Below, one piece after another: positions 18,535 to 27,867 of a stretch of DNA of 64,000 nt. Source of the DNA: Pirellulales bacterium (GTDB lineage Bacteria > Planctomycetota > Planctomycetia > Pirellulales > JAEUIK01); NCBI GenBank assembly GCA_019694455.1, contig JAIBBY010000005.1, positions 62,001 to 126,000 of the forward strand, read 5' to 3'. Under the pieces are notes generated by a model. It ran no database searches. It had not been told where the DNA came from and worked only from the letters and a program-made list of their open reading frames with translations. Within the stretch, counting starts at the first letter, position 1; each line of letters begins with the position of its first letter. The translations under genes and the position numbers were made by a program.

Positions 18535-19452
18535 TTAGCTCGGCAATTCGCCCGATTGCAAAATGATCCAAAGCGTCAAGAGACTGGCGCCGTTGAAGCA
18601 CATGTGCATGACCATTCCAGGCCAAAGCCGATGAGTTTGGCGATAGAGGTAGCCCAGTCCTAACGCCAGTGGGAAGAGCGCGATCGGATCGGGACCTTGT
18701 GAACTGTGCAATAGCGCGAATAGCGCTGCGCTAGCGGAAACGGGGAGCACACCACGGGGTACAGCGGCCAGAAAGGAGTGATCTGCATACCACTCGTCTT
18801 CTTTGCTTTCGAGCCAGCCTTGCAAGATCACGCGAAAGAAGAATTCTTCGACGACGGGCGCCACGAACACGGCGAGCAATAGCGCGATGGCGAGCATGTC
18901 GCTGTCTGGTCGCTCTTCGAGCGATTTGAGCAGCGGATGTTCGGAAGGAGCCAAATATCTAGTGACTAAGCCGTGTATTGCATAGACCGGGATGCTGGCC
19001 AGCATGCCGGCGACGCCGAGCGTGATGTCGTTGAGTGGGCGTGCGGGCAGGATCCCCAGGTCGCGCCATGATGCGCCGGCGAAATGTCGAAAACCCAACG
19101 CAACCACTATGCAGGCCCCCAGAGATGCCATCGCCTGTGTGAGCCCGACAAGCGGTGAGATGCGAAGCGGCGGCGGATCGATTTTGGACTGGTCGGTTGC
19201 GCTGGTGGTGACTTGCGGTTGAGTGATTGAATTCTTCTCCAACAGCGCCACAATTGGCGCGAGGGAGTAGGCGCAGAACAGCAAGAGGGCCACCGCGATC
19301 AGATCGGGGCCTGTCCAAGGAACCGGGAAGCGTGACCCATAGGGGACGACTGGCTTGCCGGCGCTGCGGCGCGAAAAAATAACGCCCCAAGTCGCCAAGC
19401 AGCCGAAGACACAGGTCGTCGCCAAGAGACCAAATAGATTGGCGGGCTGCAT
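18535..19452 (-). CDS. CPBP family intramembrane metalloprotease
   Basis: This 305-aa polytopic membrane protein has the CAAX-protease/bacteriocin-processing (Abi) motifs: EEFFFRVILQG (motif EExxxR), LFALLHSSQG (His in motif 2) and HMCFNGASLL (motif 3). The cluster of Glu and His residues forms the intramembrane metal site. It has about eight hydrophobic helices. Bacterial members are mostly of unknown substrate. It is the downstream gene after pgsA on the same strand, with a 54-base gap. Confidence 0.9.
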   Translation of the reverse strand: MQPANLFGLLATTCVFGCLATWGVIFSRRSAGKPVVPYGSRFPVPWTGPDLIAVALLLFCAYSLAPIVALLEKNSITQPQVTTSATDQSKIDPPPLRISPLVGLTQAMASLGACIVVALGFRHFAGASWRDLGILPARPLNDITLGVAGMLASIPVYAIHGLVTRYLAPSEHPLLKSLEERPDSDMLAIALLLAVFVAPVVEEFFFRVILQGWLESKEDEWYADHSFLAAVPRGVLPVSASAALFALLHSSQGPDPIALFPLALGLGYLYRQTHRLWPGMVMHMCFNGASLLTLWIILQSGELPS

Positions 19453-19506
19453 GTCGGCTCTTGATACGCGAACTTCAGAACTTGCAGTTTCTCTGGCAGC
19501 AGCGTT

Positions 19507-20097
19507 CTACCGGCGAATCAGGCTAATTGCGGCGATGACGTACACCGCTCCAGAATAGATCGTCAGCACCACCGCGGACCAGACCGAAGCTAGCACGAGA
19601 TACCAGAGCCATGCAGGCGCCACAACGCCAATGGCATCGTACGAGAGATAAAACAATGACATGCCAACCGCCACACACTGCAGCACCATCTTGAGTTTGC
19701 CCGACATCGCGGCGGAAAAGTTCACCCCCTCTCCTTCGAGATGACCGCGCAGCGCGGTAACGAGCAGCTCGCGGGCGACGACAACCACGGCCATCCAGGC
19801 CTTGACGCCGGAGTTGGCCTCGGCGACCAGAAAGATGAACGCGCCGCAAATAATGACTTTGTCGACGAATGGATCGAGAATCCGCCCCAGCACTGTCACC
19901 AAGTTGTATTTGCGGGCAAAGTAGCCATCGAGCCAATCGGTTGATGCTGCGATGATGAAGACAATGGTGCTGGTGAGATGGTAGCGAAAGGCCATCAAAG
20001 CAAAGAGAACGACTGACAGGATTAGCCGCAGCACGGTAAGTTGGTTCGGCAGGTTGAACACCGCAGCGCCCGCTGTGTTCTTTGCAGAGACCGACAT
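19507..20097 (-). CDS. pgsA: CDP-diacylglycerol-glycerol-3-phosphate 3-phosphatidyltransferase
   Basis: The 196-aa integral membrane enzyme makes phosphatidylglycerol phosphate from CDP-diacylglycerol and glycerol-3-phosphate, the committed step to PG and cardiolipin. The CDP-alcohol phosphotransferase signature is complete: DWLDGYFAR, then nine residues, GRILDPFVDK. The start is the ATG at 20097 because AGGAGG sits 5 bases before it; a longer frame to 20190 has no such site. It is 118 bases downstream of rimO on the same strand, an arrangement common in bacteria. Phosphatidylserine and other CDP-alcohol transferases share the signature, but the N-terminal LPNQLTVLRLIL fits PgsA. Confidence 0.92.
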   Translation of the reverse strand: MSVSAKNTAGAAVFNLPNQLTVLRLILSVVLFALMAFRYHLTSTIVFIIAASTDWLDGYFARKYNLVTVLGRILDPFVDKVIICGAFIFLVAEANSGVKAWMAVVVVARELLVTALRGHLEGEGVNFSAAMSGKLKMVLQCVAVGMSLFYLSYDAIGVVAPAWLWYLVLASVWSAVVLTIYSGAVYVIAAISLIRR

Positions 20098-20215
20098 GGC
20101 AACCTCCTGTCTAACCGCCTGGAAAAGCAAACCGTCGTGGTCTCCTTCCCCGTCGCCGCGAGCGCAGCTACGCTGCTGCGAATCGCGCAAGCCCGGCGAA
20201 TGCTACCCCGGACTG

Positions 20216-21598
20216 CTAGCTCGGACGACCGACTGCAGCCCCCACTAGATCATAGCCGCTGGCGGCGACGATTTCACAGCGCGATAGTTTGCCGGGCTGG
20301 AGATTTCGTCCGGTCACGTAGACCACTTGATCGATGTCGGGCGCGTCGGCATGGCCACGGGCGATCCAGGCATGGCGTTCGCCTTCTACTGGACGGTCGA
20401 TAATCACCTCAATCTGCTTGCCGAGCTGCCGCTCGTTCCACTCGAACGCCACTTGCTGCTGAATGGCCATCAGCTCGTCGCGCCGGGCCGATTTGACTTC
20501 TTCGGAGACATGCTCCGGCAATCGGGCGCTGGGTGTGTCGGCCTCGAACGAATAGGTGAAGACGCCGGCGCGCTCGAACTTTTGCTCGCGCACGAAATCA
20601 GCGAGTTCGGCAAAATGCTCGTCGGTTTCGCCAGGAAATCCGGTAATGAAGGTGGTGCGCAGCGTCAAATTGGGGATGTCTGAGCGCAGGCGCTTCAAGA
20701 GCGCCTCGGTCTCGGCGCGATTGACGCGGCGCTGCATGCGTTTGAGCATCACATCGTTGATGTGTTGCAGTGGAATATCGAGATACGGCACGACCTTTTT
20801 GCTGTCGGCGATGCGGCGAACCAACGGATCGTCGATGTACATGGGATAAAAGTACATTAAGCGGATCCAATCAATCCCGTCGACCTGCTCCAGTTCTGCC
20901 AACAACTCGGTGAGCCGCGGCTGGCCATAGAGGTCCATGCCGTAATAGGTGGTGTCTTGCGCTACGATGATCAACTCGCGCACGCCACTGGCGGCCAGCT
21001 CGCGCGCCTCGGCCACAACGTCTTCCATCGCCTTGGTGGCGTGTTTGCCACGCATCTTCGGGATAGCGCAAAAGGTGCAAAGCCGGTCGCAGCCTTCGGA
21101 GATTTTGAGATACGCGAAATGGCGCGGCGTGATGCGCAAGCGATCGCGATCGGAAAGTGCCCGAGCCGGAGCCGGTTGAAACACGGTGCGCTGCTCGACC
21201 AACCCGCCCAGCAGGCGATCGGCGACCTTGGTCACCTGATCGCGGCCGAAAACTCCGACCAAATGATCGATCTCGGGGCACTGCTCCAGGAGTTTCGCTT
21301 TTTCACGTTCTGCCAAGCACCCGGAGACAATCACTCCCTTGATCGCGCCCGCGCGCTTGAGGGCGAGCATCTCCTCAATCGCGGCGAACGACTCGTTGCG
21401 TGCTTGTTCGATGAAGCCGCACGTGTTGATCACGACAAAATCGGCCTTCTGCGGCTCGAATACCAGTTCGTAGCCATCGAGTTGCAGGAGGCCGAGCATC
21501 CGCTCGCTGTCGACCAAGTTCTTGGGACAGCCGAGGCTGACAAAGGCGTAGCTGCCCTTTGTCGCGGTGGGAGCAGCTGGTTCAAAAGCGATGGACAA
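20216..21598 (-). CDS. rimO: Ribosomal protein S12 methylthiotransferase RimO
   Basis: The 460-aa radical SAM methylthiotransferase modifies an Asp of ribosomal protein S12. The N-terminal UPF0004 domain begins FVSLGCPKNLVDSE with its first cluster Cys. The radical SAM motif is CDRLCTFCAIPKMRG (C-x3-C-x2-C), and a TRAM-like domain ends the protein. SLGCPKNLVDSE is diagnostic of RimO rather than MiaB. The start is TTG at 21598; no better in-frame start lies nearby. It is divergent from the ImmA-like gene and upstream of pgsA. Confidence 0.95.
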   Translation of the reverse strand: MSIAFEPAAPTATKGSYAFVSLGCPKNLVDSERMLGLLQLDGYELVFEPQKADFVVINTCGFIEQARNESFAAIEEMLALKRAGAIKGVIVSGCLAEREKAKLLEQCPEIDHLVGVFGRDQVTKVADRLLGGLVEQRTVFQPAPARALSDRDRLRITPRHFAYLKISEGCDRLCTFCAIPKMRGKHATKAMEDVVAEARELAASGVRELIIVAQDTTYYGMDLYGQPRLTELLAELEQVDGIDWIRLMYFYPMYIDDPLVRRIADSKKVVPYLDIPLQHINDVMLKRMQRRVNRAETEALLKRLRSDIPNLTLRTTFITGFPGETDEHFAELADFVREQKFERAGVFTYSFEADTPSARLPEHVSEEVKSARRDELMAIQQQVAFEWNERQLGKQIEVIIDRPVEGERHAWIARGHADAPDIDQVVYVTGRNLQPGKLSRCEIVAASGYDLVGAAVGRPS

Positions 21599-21703
21599 TG
21601 GTGGAGACGCCTATAAGCAACGAGGAAATATGAACCATGAATGGTACTCGCTCGTGGCCAACCGGGTAAGGACGCTCGCGATTCACCGCATCGAGAAATC
21701 GAC

Positions 21704-21732
21704 TTGCGATAGCAGCAAGGTGCATATACAAA
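21704..21732 (+). promoter_or_regulatory. Possible promoter of the ImmA/IrrE-like gene
   Basis: TTGCGA (21704-21709) and TACAAA (21727-21732) are 17 bases apart. The -10 lies in an unusually AT-rich patch with a repeated ATATAC around 21724-21737 that could bind a regulator. Transcription from here would begin just before the ATG at 21762, supporting that start over longer frames. Confidence 0.4.
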
Positions 21733-21761
21733 TATACACCATCCAGGGAGCGAGCCGAACG

Positions 21762-22469
21762 ATGCAACGCACTGCGACGACGCAAGAACGCCTTGATGTG
21801 TTTGTTGAGGAGTTTTTGGGAACTTTTGGAATGGAGGAGCCCCCCATCAACGCTTTTGCTTGCGCTGAGAGGCTGGGATTGACGGTAGCTCGCGACGTTT
21901 CGCAAGCATCGCGCGGCCGAATCGCTAAAGCGGGCTCGACAGGAATGGCCGTATTACTGGCAGACGAACCGCGCCCGGAACGGCAACAATGGACGGTGGC
22001 GCACGAGATTGGCGAACACTTGGCGCCCGATTTGTTGGCGCTTTGCGAATTGAGCGCAGCCGATCACCCACGAATGCGCGAGGATTTGGCGAACCAGTTC
22101 GCCAGCCGGTTGCTGCTACCCGCAGTTCGATTCCAGGAAATTGGCGGCCAATGGGATTGGGATTTATTGCGGCTCAAGGGCGTTTTCAGCACCGCCAGCC
22201 ATGAATTGATCGCCCGGCGAATGCTCGATTTTGGTCCGGTATGCGTGATCACGATTTTCGATCACGGCCGGCTGAGCTGGCGTTTGGGGCGGCAGGGGCG
22301 ATGCTGTCCCTTGTCGCACGAGGAACGTGAGACGCAGGCGGACGTTCATCGTTTGTCATTGGCGCGCGCATGGCGGGGAGAGTCATTGCGCGTGCGCGGC
22401 TGGCCGGTCCATGAGCCGGCCTGGAAGCGGGAGATATTGCGGACCGAATCCGCATCTTGGGACGACTGA
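21762..22469 (+). CDS. ImmA/IrrE family metallopeptidase-like protein
   Basis: The 235-aa protein has the COG2856/M78 layout: an N-terminal helical part, then WTVAHEIGEHLA as the zinc-site helix, then DLANQFASRLLLP, the hallmark of the family with the third ligand region. The motif reads H-E-I-G-E-H, one residue longer than the usual HExxH, so the metal site is either a variant or shifted. Relatives cleave phage-type or stress repressors next to an HTH gene; no HTH partner is adjacent here. The ATG at 21762 follows GGGAG by 11 bases; longer frames to 21567 would run into the rimO region. Confidence 0.8.
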   Translation: MQRTATTQERLDVFVEEFLGTFGMEEPPINAFACAERLGLTVARDVSQASRGRIAKAGSTGMAVLLADEPRPERQQWTVAHEIGEHLAPDLLALCELSAADHPRMREDLANQFASRLLLPAVRFQEIGGQWDWDLLRLKGVFSTASHELIARRMLDFGPVCVITIFDHGRLSWRLGRQGRCCPLSHEERETQADVHRLSLARAWRGESLRVRGWPVHEPAWKREILRTESASWDD

Positions 22470-22487
22470 CGAAGATTTAAGCGCCGA

Positions 22488-22967
22488 CTACTCCTCGAAG
22501 CGTATTTCGCGAATTTCAAACCGCAACTTGCCGGCGGGGACGTCGATTTCGACCTTGTCGCCGATTTTGTGACCCACCAGACCTTGCGCGAGCGGGCTGC
22601 TGAAGAGGATTTTGCCTGAGTCGTAGTCTTCTTCACCGGCGCCGACGAGGATGAAAGTTTCCTCATCGCCAAATTCCAGGTCTTTGACGACGACGGTGGC
22701 GCCGAAGGAGACCTCGCTCTTGTTGACATTTGCGGTATCGATGATCTGCGCGCGATTGAGCTTGTCGCGCAGTAGATTGATCTTGGCTTGCAGCATGCCT
22801 TGCGTTTCGCGGGCGCCGTGATATTCGGCGTTTTCGCGCAAGTCACCCTCGGCGCGAGCAGTGGCGATTCGTTCGGCGGCCTTGGGCATTTCCACCTGCT
22901 CCAGATGGTCGAGCTCGGCCTTGAGCTTGTCGTAGCCCTTGCGGGTCATGTAGATCGCTTCGGACAT
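22488..22967 (-). CDS. greA: Transcription elongation factor GreA
   Basis: The 159-aa protein has the two GreA domains: the N-terminal coiled coil starting with [18 protein letters not shown] and carrying [15 protein letters not shown], whose acidic tip residues stimulate RNA cleavage in backtracked RNA polymerase, and the C-terminal FKBP-like domain ending in IREIRFEE. Length is normal. The ATG at 22967 is chosen over a longer frame because family members start at this point. It is downstream of a strong terminator of the zinc-ribbon gene, so it is probably transcribed separately or by readthrough. Confidence 0.95.
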   Translation of the reverse strand: MSEAIYMTRKGYDKLKAELDHLEQVEMPKAAERIATARAEGDLRENAEYHGARETQGMLQAKINLLRDKLNRAQIIDTANVNKSEVSFGATVVVKDLEFGDEETFILVGAGEEDYDSGKILFSSPLAQGLVGHKIGDKVEIDVPAGKLRFEIREIRFEE

Positions 22968-23000
22968 GCGGGGCACCCTTGAGCGGAACGAGCGAGCGCG

Positions 23001-23032
23001 AAAAAAATGCGGCCTCCCCCGGGGAGGCCGCA
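23001..23032 (-). terminator. Rho-independent terminator of the C4 zinc-ribbon gene
   Basis: A perfect 12-base stem (23008-23019 with 23021-23032) of almost pure G/C is followed, in minus-strand direction, by seven T residues (23007-23001). It lies 45-76 bases after the stop of the zinc-ribbon gene and before greA. Confidence 0.9.
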
Positions 23033-23076
23033 CAACTATTTTGCCCTGACGAGAGGAAATGTAAAGAGATTTTCAC

Positions 23077-23799
23077 CTAATGGCCGGCCACAGTGCGATC
23101 TTCCGGCAGGTACAGCAATCGGCCGCAACTCTTGCAGAACACCACATGGCTGAGGCACAGCGAGTTATACATATTTGGAGTGATCTGTCGGTGGCAGCCC
23201 GTGCAAAACTCGCCTTCGACTTGCGCCATTCCTTCTGACCCCTTAGAGCGAATGATGCGATCGTAGTCGGCGCGGACATCGGGAGGCAAGCGATCCTCGG
23301 CGAGCTTGAGCTCGGCTTCCAAGCGATGGACCTCGCTGATGAGGCCATCTTGCTTGGCTTGCACCGATTGCTTGGAGCCTGCAAGGTCTTCGCGGCCCTT
23401 GGTCAGATTCTGCTTCGCTTCGGCAATTGAGGCTTCGATCTGATCGCACTTTTCCAGTGCGTCGAGGATTTCATCGGCCAGTACGCTGTTCGCCATTTCG
23501 GAAGCGGCGATCTGTTCCTTGAGCAATTGATACTCTTTGTTGGACTTGGCCTGATTCTGTTTGATTTGGAGATCGCGGATCTTGGCTTCGTCGGACTTGA
23601 GTTGCAGTTGCTTTTGATCGGCGGCGACGCGCGCGGCTTTGGCGTCGGCCTGGACCTGTGCCAAGGCTTGTTCGAGTTTGATGACCGTGGCATCGCGAGC
23701 TTTTACTTGTCGCGGTCCACGTTCGACGCGATCTTTCAGATCGCTGAGTTGCTGGTGCAGGCGGTGCAGTTCCCGCAACGTGTCGGCTGTAACGCTCAT
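23077..23799 (-). CDS. C4-type zinc-ribbon coiled-coil protein
   Basis: This 240-aa protein has a long Gln/Lys/Ala-rich antiparallel coiled coil (about residues 1-180) followed by a zinc ribbon with CTGCHRQ and CKSCGRLLY (two CxxC pairs). That is the layout of the HP0958/CdsZ family (COG1579), linked in some bacteria to RNA binding, flagellar sigma control or secretion. The start ATG at 23799 gives MSVTADTLRELHRLHQ, typical for the family; the frame is open to 23952. It lies between rpoD and greA on the same strand, with its own terminator. The exact role is not known here. Confidence 0.88.
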   Translation of the reverse strand: MSVTADTLRELHRLHQQLSDLKDRVERGPRQVKARDATVIKLEQALAQVQADAKAARVAADQKQLQLKSDEAKIRDLQIKQNQAKSNKEYQLLKEQIAASEMANSVLADEILDALEKCDQIEASIAEAKQNLTKGREDLAGSKQSVQAKQDGLISEVHRLEAELKLAEDRLPPDVRADYDRIIRSKGSEGMAQVEGEFCTGCHRQITPNMYNSLCLSHVVFCKSCGRLLYLPEDRTVAGH

Positions 23800-23900
23800 C
23801 GGATTGGAATGGTTCCTCTTGGAAGTGCCTAGCGTGTCGCCATCTGACTCCATTCTACCGACTGGGAGAAATCTTGCTTGAGAATTGCCAGGAACACACA

Positions 23901-23928
23901 GAGCCGCCCAACTCGCGTTGGGCGGCTC
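23901..23928 (-). terminator. Probable transcription terminator downstream of rpoD
   Basis: An 11-base perfect stem (23901-23911 with 23918-23928) with a 6-base loop starts 69 bases after the rpoD stop. In the minus direction it is followed by TGTGTGTTCC, only moderately T-rich, so it may be an imperfect intrinsic terminator or a processing hairpin. Confidence 0.55.
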
Positions 23929-23996
23929 TATACGGATTGATCCACCGACCATGCCGAACTGCCGGTAGAAGGCGTAATTGGCGAGTACGCGGGACG

Positions 23997-25664
23997 TTAG
24001 CTGGCAATTCCCTCCAAGAAGCCTTCGAGCTGCTTGCTCCGCACTGGGTGCTGGAGCTTGCGCACCGCCTTGGCCTCGATCTGACGAACGCGTTCACGGG
24101 TAACCCGGAAGATGCGGCCCACCTCCTCCAAAGTGTAGGTGTAACCGTCTCCCAAACCATACCGTAGGCGAATGATTTCTCGCTCACGGAAGGTGAGGGT
24201 CTTGAGCATGGCCTCGATCTTCTCGCGAAGCATGCCTTGCGCGGCCGAACTGAGGGGGCTTTGACTGCCGGAATCCTCAATGAACTCGCCAAAGGAGCTG
24301 TCTTCGCTTTCGCCAACTGGCCGATCGAGACTGACCGGATGGCGGCCAATGTTCATCACGCGGCGGACTTCATCCAAGGTGAGCCCGGCGGCAATCGCCG
24401 TCTCCTCGGTGGTGGGTTCGCGTCCCAACTCCTGCAACAAACGCTTCGAAACGTTGCGCAAGCGAGAGAGGACCTCGATCATATGCACCGGAATGCGGAT
24501 GGTGCGAGCTTGATCGGCGATCGCGCGAGTGATCGCCTGGCGAATCCACCAGGTGGCATAAGTGGAGAATTTGAAACCGCGCCGGAATTCGTACTTGTCC
24601 ACGGCTCGCATGAGTCCCGTGTTGCCTTCTTGGATGAGATCCAAAAAGCTGAGGCCGCGGTTGCGATATTTCTTGGCGATCGACACAACAAGGCGAAGAT
24701 TGCCGCCGGAGAGGTCGCGCTTGGCTTGCTCGTAATCACGGAACAACTCGCGCATCGTCTGGCAGCGGCGGCGGAGACTGGCGGGACTCTCTTGGGTGAT
24801 AAGCACGAGGTCTCGCAGTTCCTTGCGAAGATTAGCTCGCTCATCCTTTGCCGAGGGCTGGTCGGACAAGCGGGCCAACTTGGACTTGATCAACTCCATG
24901 CGCTGCGCGATTTCGTCCAGTTTACGGATCAAGGGCTGCACACGGCGCGTGCGGAGACTGAGTTCCTCGACCAACGTGAGCGCCTTGAGGCGTCGGCTGA
25001 AGAAGCGAGCCAGTGCGGCCACACGTTCCGCGCGCGGCAACTTACGACTGATGATTTGATGGAAGTCGCGGGCGTTCGCATCCAGTAGATGCCGCAGCGT
25101 CTTCAGATTGTGCGGCATTCGGGCGCTAATCTGCTCCTTGGTGAGCTGCTCGGTAAGCGACACTTTAATAGTGCGATCGAACGGCAAGAGGCCTTGATGA
25201 ACCTTTTCCAAGGTTTCGACCGTAGCCTGCATGGCAAAGTTGCACGACAACACCGCGCGGCGGAAGCGACGGCGCGTCTTTTCGATGCGGGTGGCCAGCG
25301 CGATCTCCTGACTGCGTTCGAGCAGCGGGATCTCGGCCATTTGGGTCAAGTAGAGGCGAACCGGGTCGTCGCTCCATTTTTCCACTTCGCCGACGAACGC
25401 GGGAGCAGCCTCCTCAGCGGCCAGTTCCTCTTCAACTTCACGGCTCTCGACGCGATCGGGGCGCGACTCGTCGCCCAACGGAGCATCAACCGCTTCGGCG
25501 ACGATTTCGATGCTTTGCTCGTCCAGCGCGGCGAGCACCGCCTCGAGCTTGTCGGGATGGATCACATCGTCGGGGAGGAAATCGTTGACCTGATCGAACG
25601 TCAGGTAACCTTGCGATTTCCCGAGCGTGATTAATTCTTGCAGGTCTTTTTCAGACAGTTCCAC
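23997..25664 (-). CDS. rpoD: RNA polymerase primary sigma factor
   Basis: The 555-aa sigma-70 has region 1.1 ([20 protein letters not shown] at the N-terminus), region 1.2 ([17 protein letters not shown]), a non-conserved insert, region 2 with [21 protein letters not shown] and [18 protein letters not shown] for -10 recognition and melting, region 3, and region 4 with [15 protein letters not shown] and [22 protein letters not shown] for the -35. The GTG at 25664 has AAGGAG 6 bases upstream; an extended frame to 25769 would overlap dnaG. It follows dnaG by 101 bases, the usual dnaG-rpoD pairing. The consensus promoters found in this window agree with this sigma factor. Confidence 0.97.
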   Translation of the reverse strand: MELSEKDLQELITLGKSQGYLTFDQVNDFLPDDVIHPDKLEAVLAALDEQSIEIVAEAVDAPLGDESRPDRVESREVEEELAAEEAAPAFVGEVEKWSDDPVRLYLTQMAEIPLLERSQEIALATRIEKTRRRFRRAVLSCNFAMQATVETLEKVHQGLLPFDRTIKVSLTEQLTKEQISARMPHNLKTLRHLLDANARDFHQIISRKLPRAERVAALARFFSRRLKALTLVEELSLRTRRVQPLIRKLDEIAQRMELIKSKLARLSDQPSAKDERANLRKELRDLVLITQESPASLRRRCQTMRELFRDYEQAKRDLSGGNLRLVVSIAKKYRNRGLSFLDLIQEGNTGLMRAVDKYEFRRGFKFSTYATWWIRQAITRAIADQARTIRIPVHMIEVLSRLRNVSKRLLQELGREPTTEETAIAAGLTLDEVRRVMNIGRHPVSLDRPVGESEDSSFGEFIEDSGSQSPLSSAAQGMLREKIEAMLKTLTFREREIIRLRYGLGDGYTYTLEEVGRIFRVTRERVRQIEAKAVRKLQHPVRSKQLEGFLEGIAS

Positions 25665-25765
25665 CTGCGTCTCCTTAGAGCGCGTGCGCGCTACCCTGTC
25701 CTGATTATGGTCTGGCCGAGCAGCGCGCGGCAACGCGCGACCAAGCCAATCCACGGCCCGCATCC

Positions 25766-27610
25766 TCATCCATCCGTGGAGTCGGAAATGCAGTGCCGGG
25801 CGCGTCCCTGCTCGATGGCATCTAGCAAAAAACGCACCCCTTCCTGATCGTCGACGCGCCGCTCCCGCAAGGCGGTGAGCCGCTCGCGACGCTGATCATC
25901 CTCTAGACGTCGGCCCACCCTTTGGAGCACCTGCTCCAAACGTTCGCCGCCGCCCCCTGGGGTCTTTGACTGGCCCGCTTCGTCCAAGTCGACCAGCAGG
26001 CTTTTTATTTCCGGCTCATCGAATTCGAGAAGCAGTCGTTGAAAATCGATCTGCCCTTCTGTCTCCAAGACATCGTGGCAGACTTGCACAATTTCTCGGC
26101 ACGTGGCCGATTCAAAATGATCGGGACCAATCACTTGCAACACACGCGGGGCCTCGAACGGTTGTCCGACTAACAACTCAAGCAACTCGCGCTCCCACGC
26201 CGCCAGCGGCTGGAGCGATGGCGTATCGGCTTGGGTCTTCGTCAGCCGCGATGACGCATGGCCAGCGCCGCGGAGCGTGGCCAAGCGCTGTCGCAAAACG
26301 TCTTCTGGCAATTCGAAGACGCGCGCCAAGCGATGAACCACTTGTTCTTCACGCAGCCGCCGGGCGGTCGCGCTGTTGCTGGTCAATCGCGGTGCTTTTG
26401 CAAGTGTGCCCAGGATTTCCTCCACAGCTTGGTGGGCCGCATGCGCCCCGCGCGCGGCGCCGAGTCGCGTAACGTGCGAAAGTTGATGTTCCAGCGCGTC
26501 GGCGGCCCTCTCCAGCAGTTCGCTAAAAGGCTCCGCGCCGCGCTGCTGTAGAAAATCGCATGGATCGAGCGATTGAGGCAAGGCCAAAACTCGCACATTC
26601 ACTTCGTTGGCGACAAAAAGCTCTAGCACTTCGTTGGTGCGGCGTTGGCCGGCTTCGTCGCCGTCGAGCACTAGCACGATTTCTTCCGCATAACGCCGGA
26701 GCAGGCGAATGTGCCGCTCGCCGAGCGCCGTGCCCAACACGGCCACCGTATTGGCAAAACCGCATTGATGGGCCACGATCGTGTCGGTATAGCCCTCCAT
26801 CACCAGCACACGCTTCGATTTCGCGATCGCGTCGCGAGCCACGTCGAGTCCGTAAACCAAACTGCTTTTGGAAAACAGGGGGGTCTCGGGAGAGTTGATG
26901 TATTTGGCGGGCGCATTTTCGGCGAATTCGGGCAAGATCCTGCCGCCGAGCGCCACGGGGCGCCCTTGAGGATCGCGAATGGTGAACAGGACTCGACCAC
27001 GGAACCGATCGTAAAAACCGCTGGCGCCGTCGCGGCGCACCGCCAACCCGACCGCTTCCAAATATTTGTGCTGCACCGAGTTGGCCGATGCGCGATCGAG
27101 CAGCCAGCTCCAACGATCGGGAGCGAATCCGAGTTGATATTTACGGATACTTTCGGGCTGGATTCCGCGCTCTTCGAGGTAAGCCCTGGCCGCGGCCGCT
27201 TCGGGAGATTCCAAGAGATATCGATGATATTGCTCGGCAGCCCAGGCCATCACTTGGTAGAGGCGCCGCTTAGTGTCTTGTTCTTCGGCTGGCGCACCGG
27301 GCATGGCGCCGCGTTTGGGAAGCGTGATGCCAGCACGATCGGCCAAGAGCTGCAGCGCTTCGGGAAACGGGACATTCTCCATCTTCATGATGAAGCTGAA
27401 GGCGTCGCCTCCGATATCGCAAACCCAGCATTTGAACGATTGCCGCTCGGGATTCACTTGTAGGCTGGGGCGAGAATCGTCATGCCAGGGGCAGAGCGCG
27501 ACGTAGTTGCGACCACTGCGGCGCAATTGCAGATATTGCCCGACAAGATCGACAATGTCGACCGCACGGCGCACTGCGTCCTTGGCATCAAACGAATAGT
27601 CGTGTGACAC
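25766..27610 (-). CDS. dnaG: DNA primase
   Basis: The 614-aa primase makes RNA primers at the replication fork. The zinc-binding domain has [11 protein letters not shown] and [11 protein letters not shown] (C-x2-H, C-x2-C). The catalytic TOPRIM domain includes [15 protein letters not shown] (the conserved Glu) and VLDGDEAGQ (DxD). A C-terminal helical domain for helicase contact follows. The frame is open to 27796, but a strong promoter lies at 27743-27771 inside it; the GTG at 27610, with GGAG 7 bases upstream, is therefore the start. rpoD follows. No rpsU is between HtrA and dnaG. Confidence 0.96.
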   Translation of the reverse strand: MSHDYSFDAKDAVRRAVDIVDLVGQYLQLRRSGRNYVALCPWHDDSRPSLQVNPERQSFKCWVCDIGGDAFSFIMKMENVPFPEALQLLADRAGITLPKRGAMPGAPAEEQDTKRRLYQVMAWAAEQYHRYLLESPEAAAARAYLEERGIQPESIRKYQLGFAPDRWSWLLDRASANSVQHKYLEAVGLAVRRDGASGFYDRFRGRVLFTIRDPQGRPVALGGRILPEFAENAPAKYINSPETPLFSKSSLVYGLDVARDAIAKSKRVLVMEGYTDTIVAHQCGFANTVAVLGTALGERHIRLLRRYAEEIVLVLDGDEAGQRRTNEVLELFVANEVNVRVLALPQSLDPCDFLQQRGAEPFSELLERAADALEHQLSHVTRLGAARGAHAAHQAVEEILGTLAKAPRLTSNSATARRLREEQVVHRLARVFELPEDVLRQRLATLRGAGHASSRLTKTQADTPSLQPLAAWERELLELLVGQPFEAPRVLQVIGPDHFESATCREIVQVCHDVLETEGQIDFQRLLLEFDEPEIKSLLVDLDEAGQSKTPGGGGERLEQVLQRVGRRLEDDQRRERLTALRERRVDDQEGVRFLLDAIEQGRARHCISDSTDG

Positions 27611-27742
27611 CGACTGCTCCGAGAATTGAGAAGGATGTACGAGCGGCTCGTAGAAGGGACAGCGAGCCCGCGCGATAAGCACCCCTCCGTGGGTCGACCT
27701 GTTCCGGGGGCATCGGAGGAGCCGATGCCGTAAGACGCGCGG

Positions 27743-27771
27743 ATTATAAGAGTGCCGGAAAAATGGGTCAA
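27743..27771 (-). promoter_or_regulatory. Sigma-70 promoter of dnaG-rpoD
   Basis: On the minus strand TTGACC (27766-27771) and a perfect TATAAT (27743-27748) are 17 bases apart, the ideal spacing. Transcription would start near 27735 and leave a leader of about 125 bases before the GTG of dnaG. Confidence 0.85.
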
Positions 27772-27867
27772 GCGCGCATGATGCGGCGGCCAACACAAGC
27801 TACCACGTTGAATAAATTGCGGCGCTAGCACGATAAAAATCGGCTTGACTTTCCGCCCAGCGGTGCG

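Noticed and set aside
24237-25088. 283-codon plus-strand frame within rpoD
   Set aside because: It is antisense to unmistakable sigma-70 regions and reflects the high-GC codon bias.
27611-27796. Extended start of dnaG
   Set aside because: A consensus promoter lies inside the extension and a GTG with a ribosome-binding site follows it.
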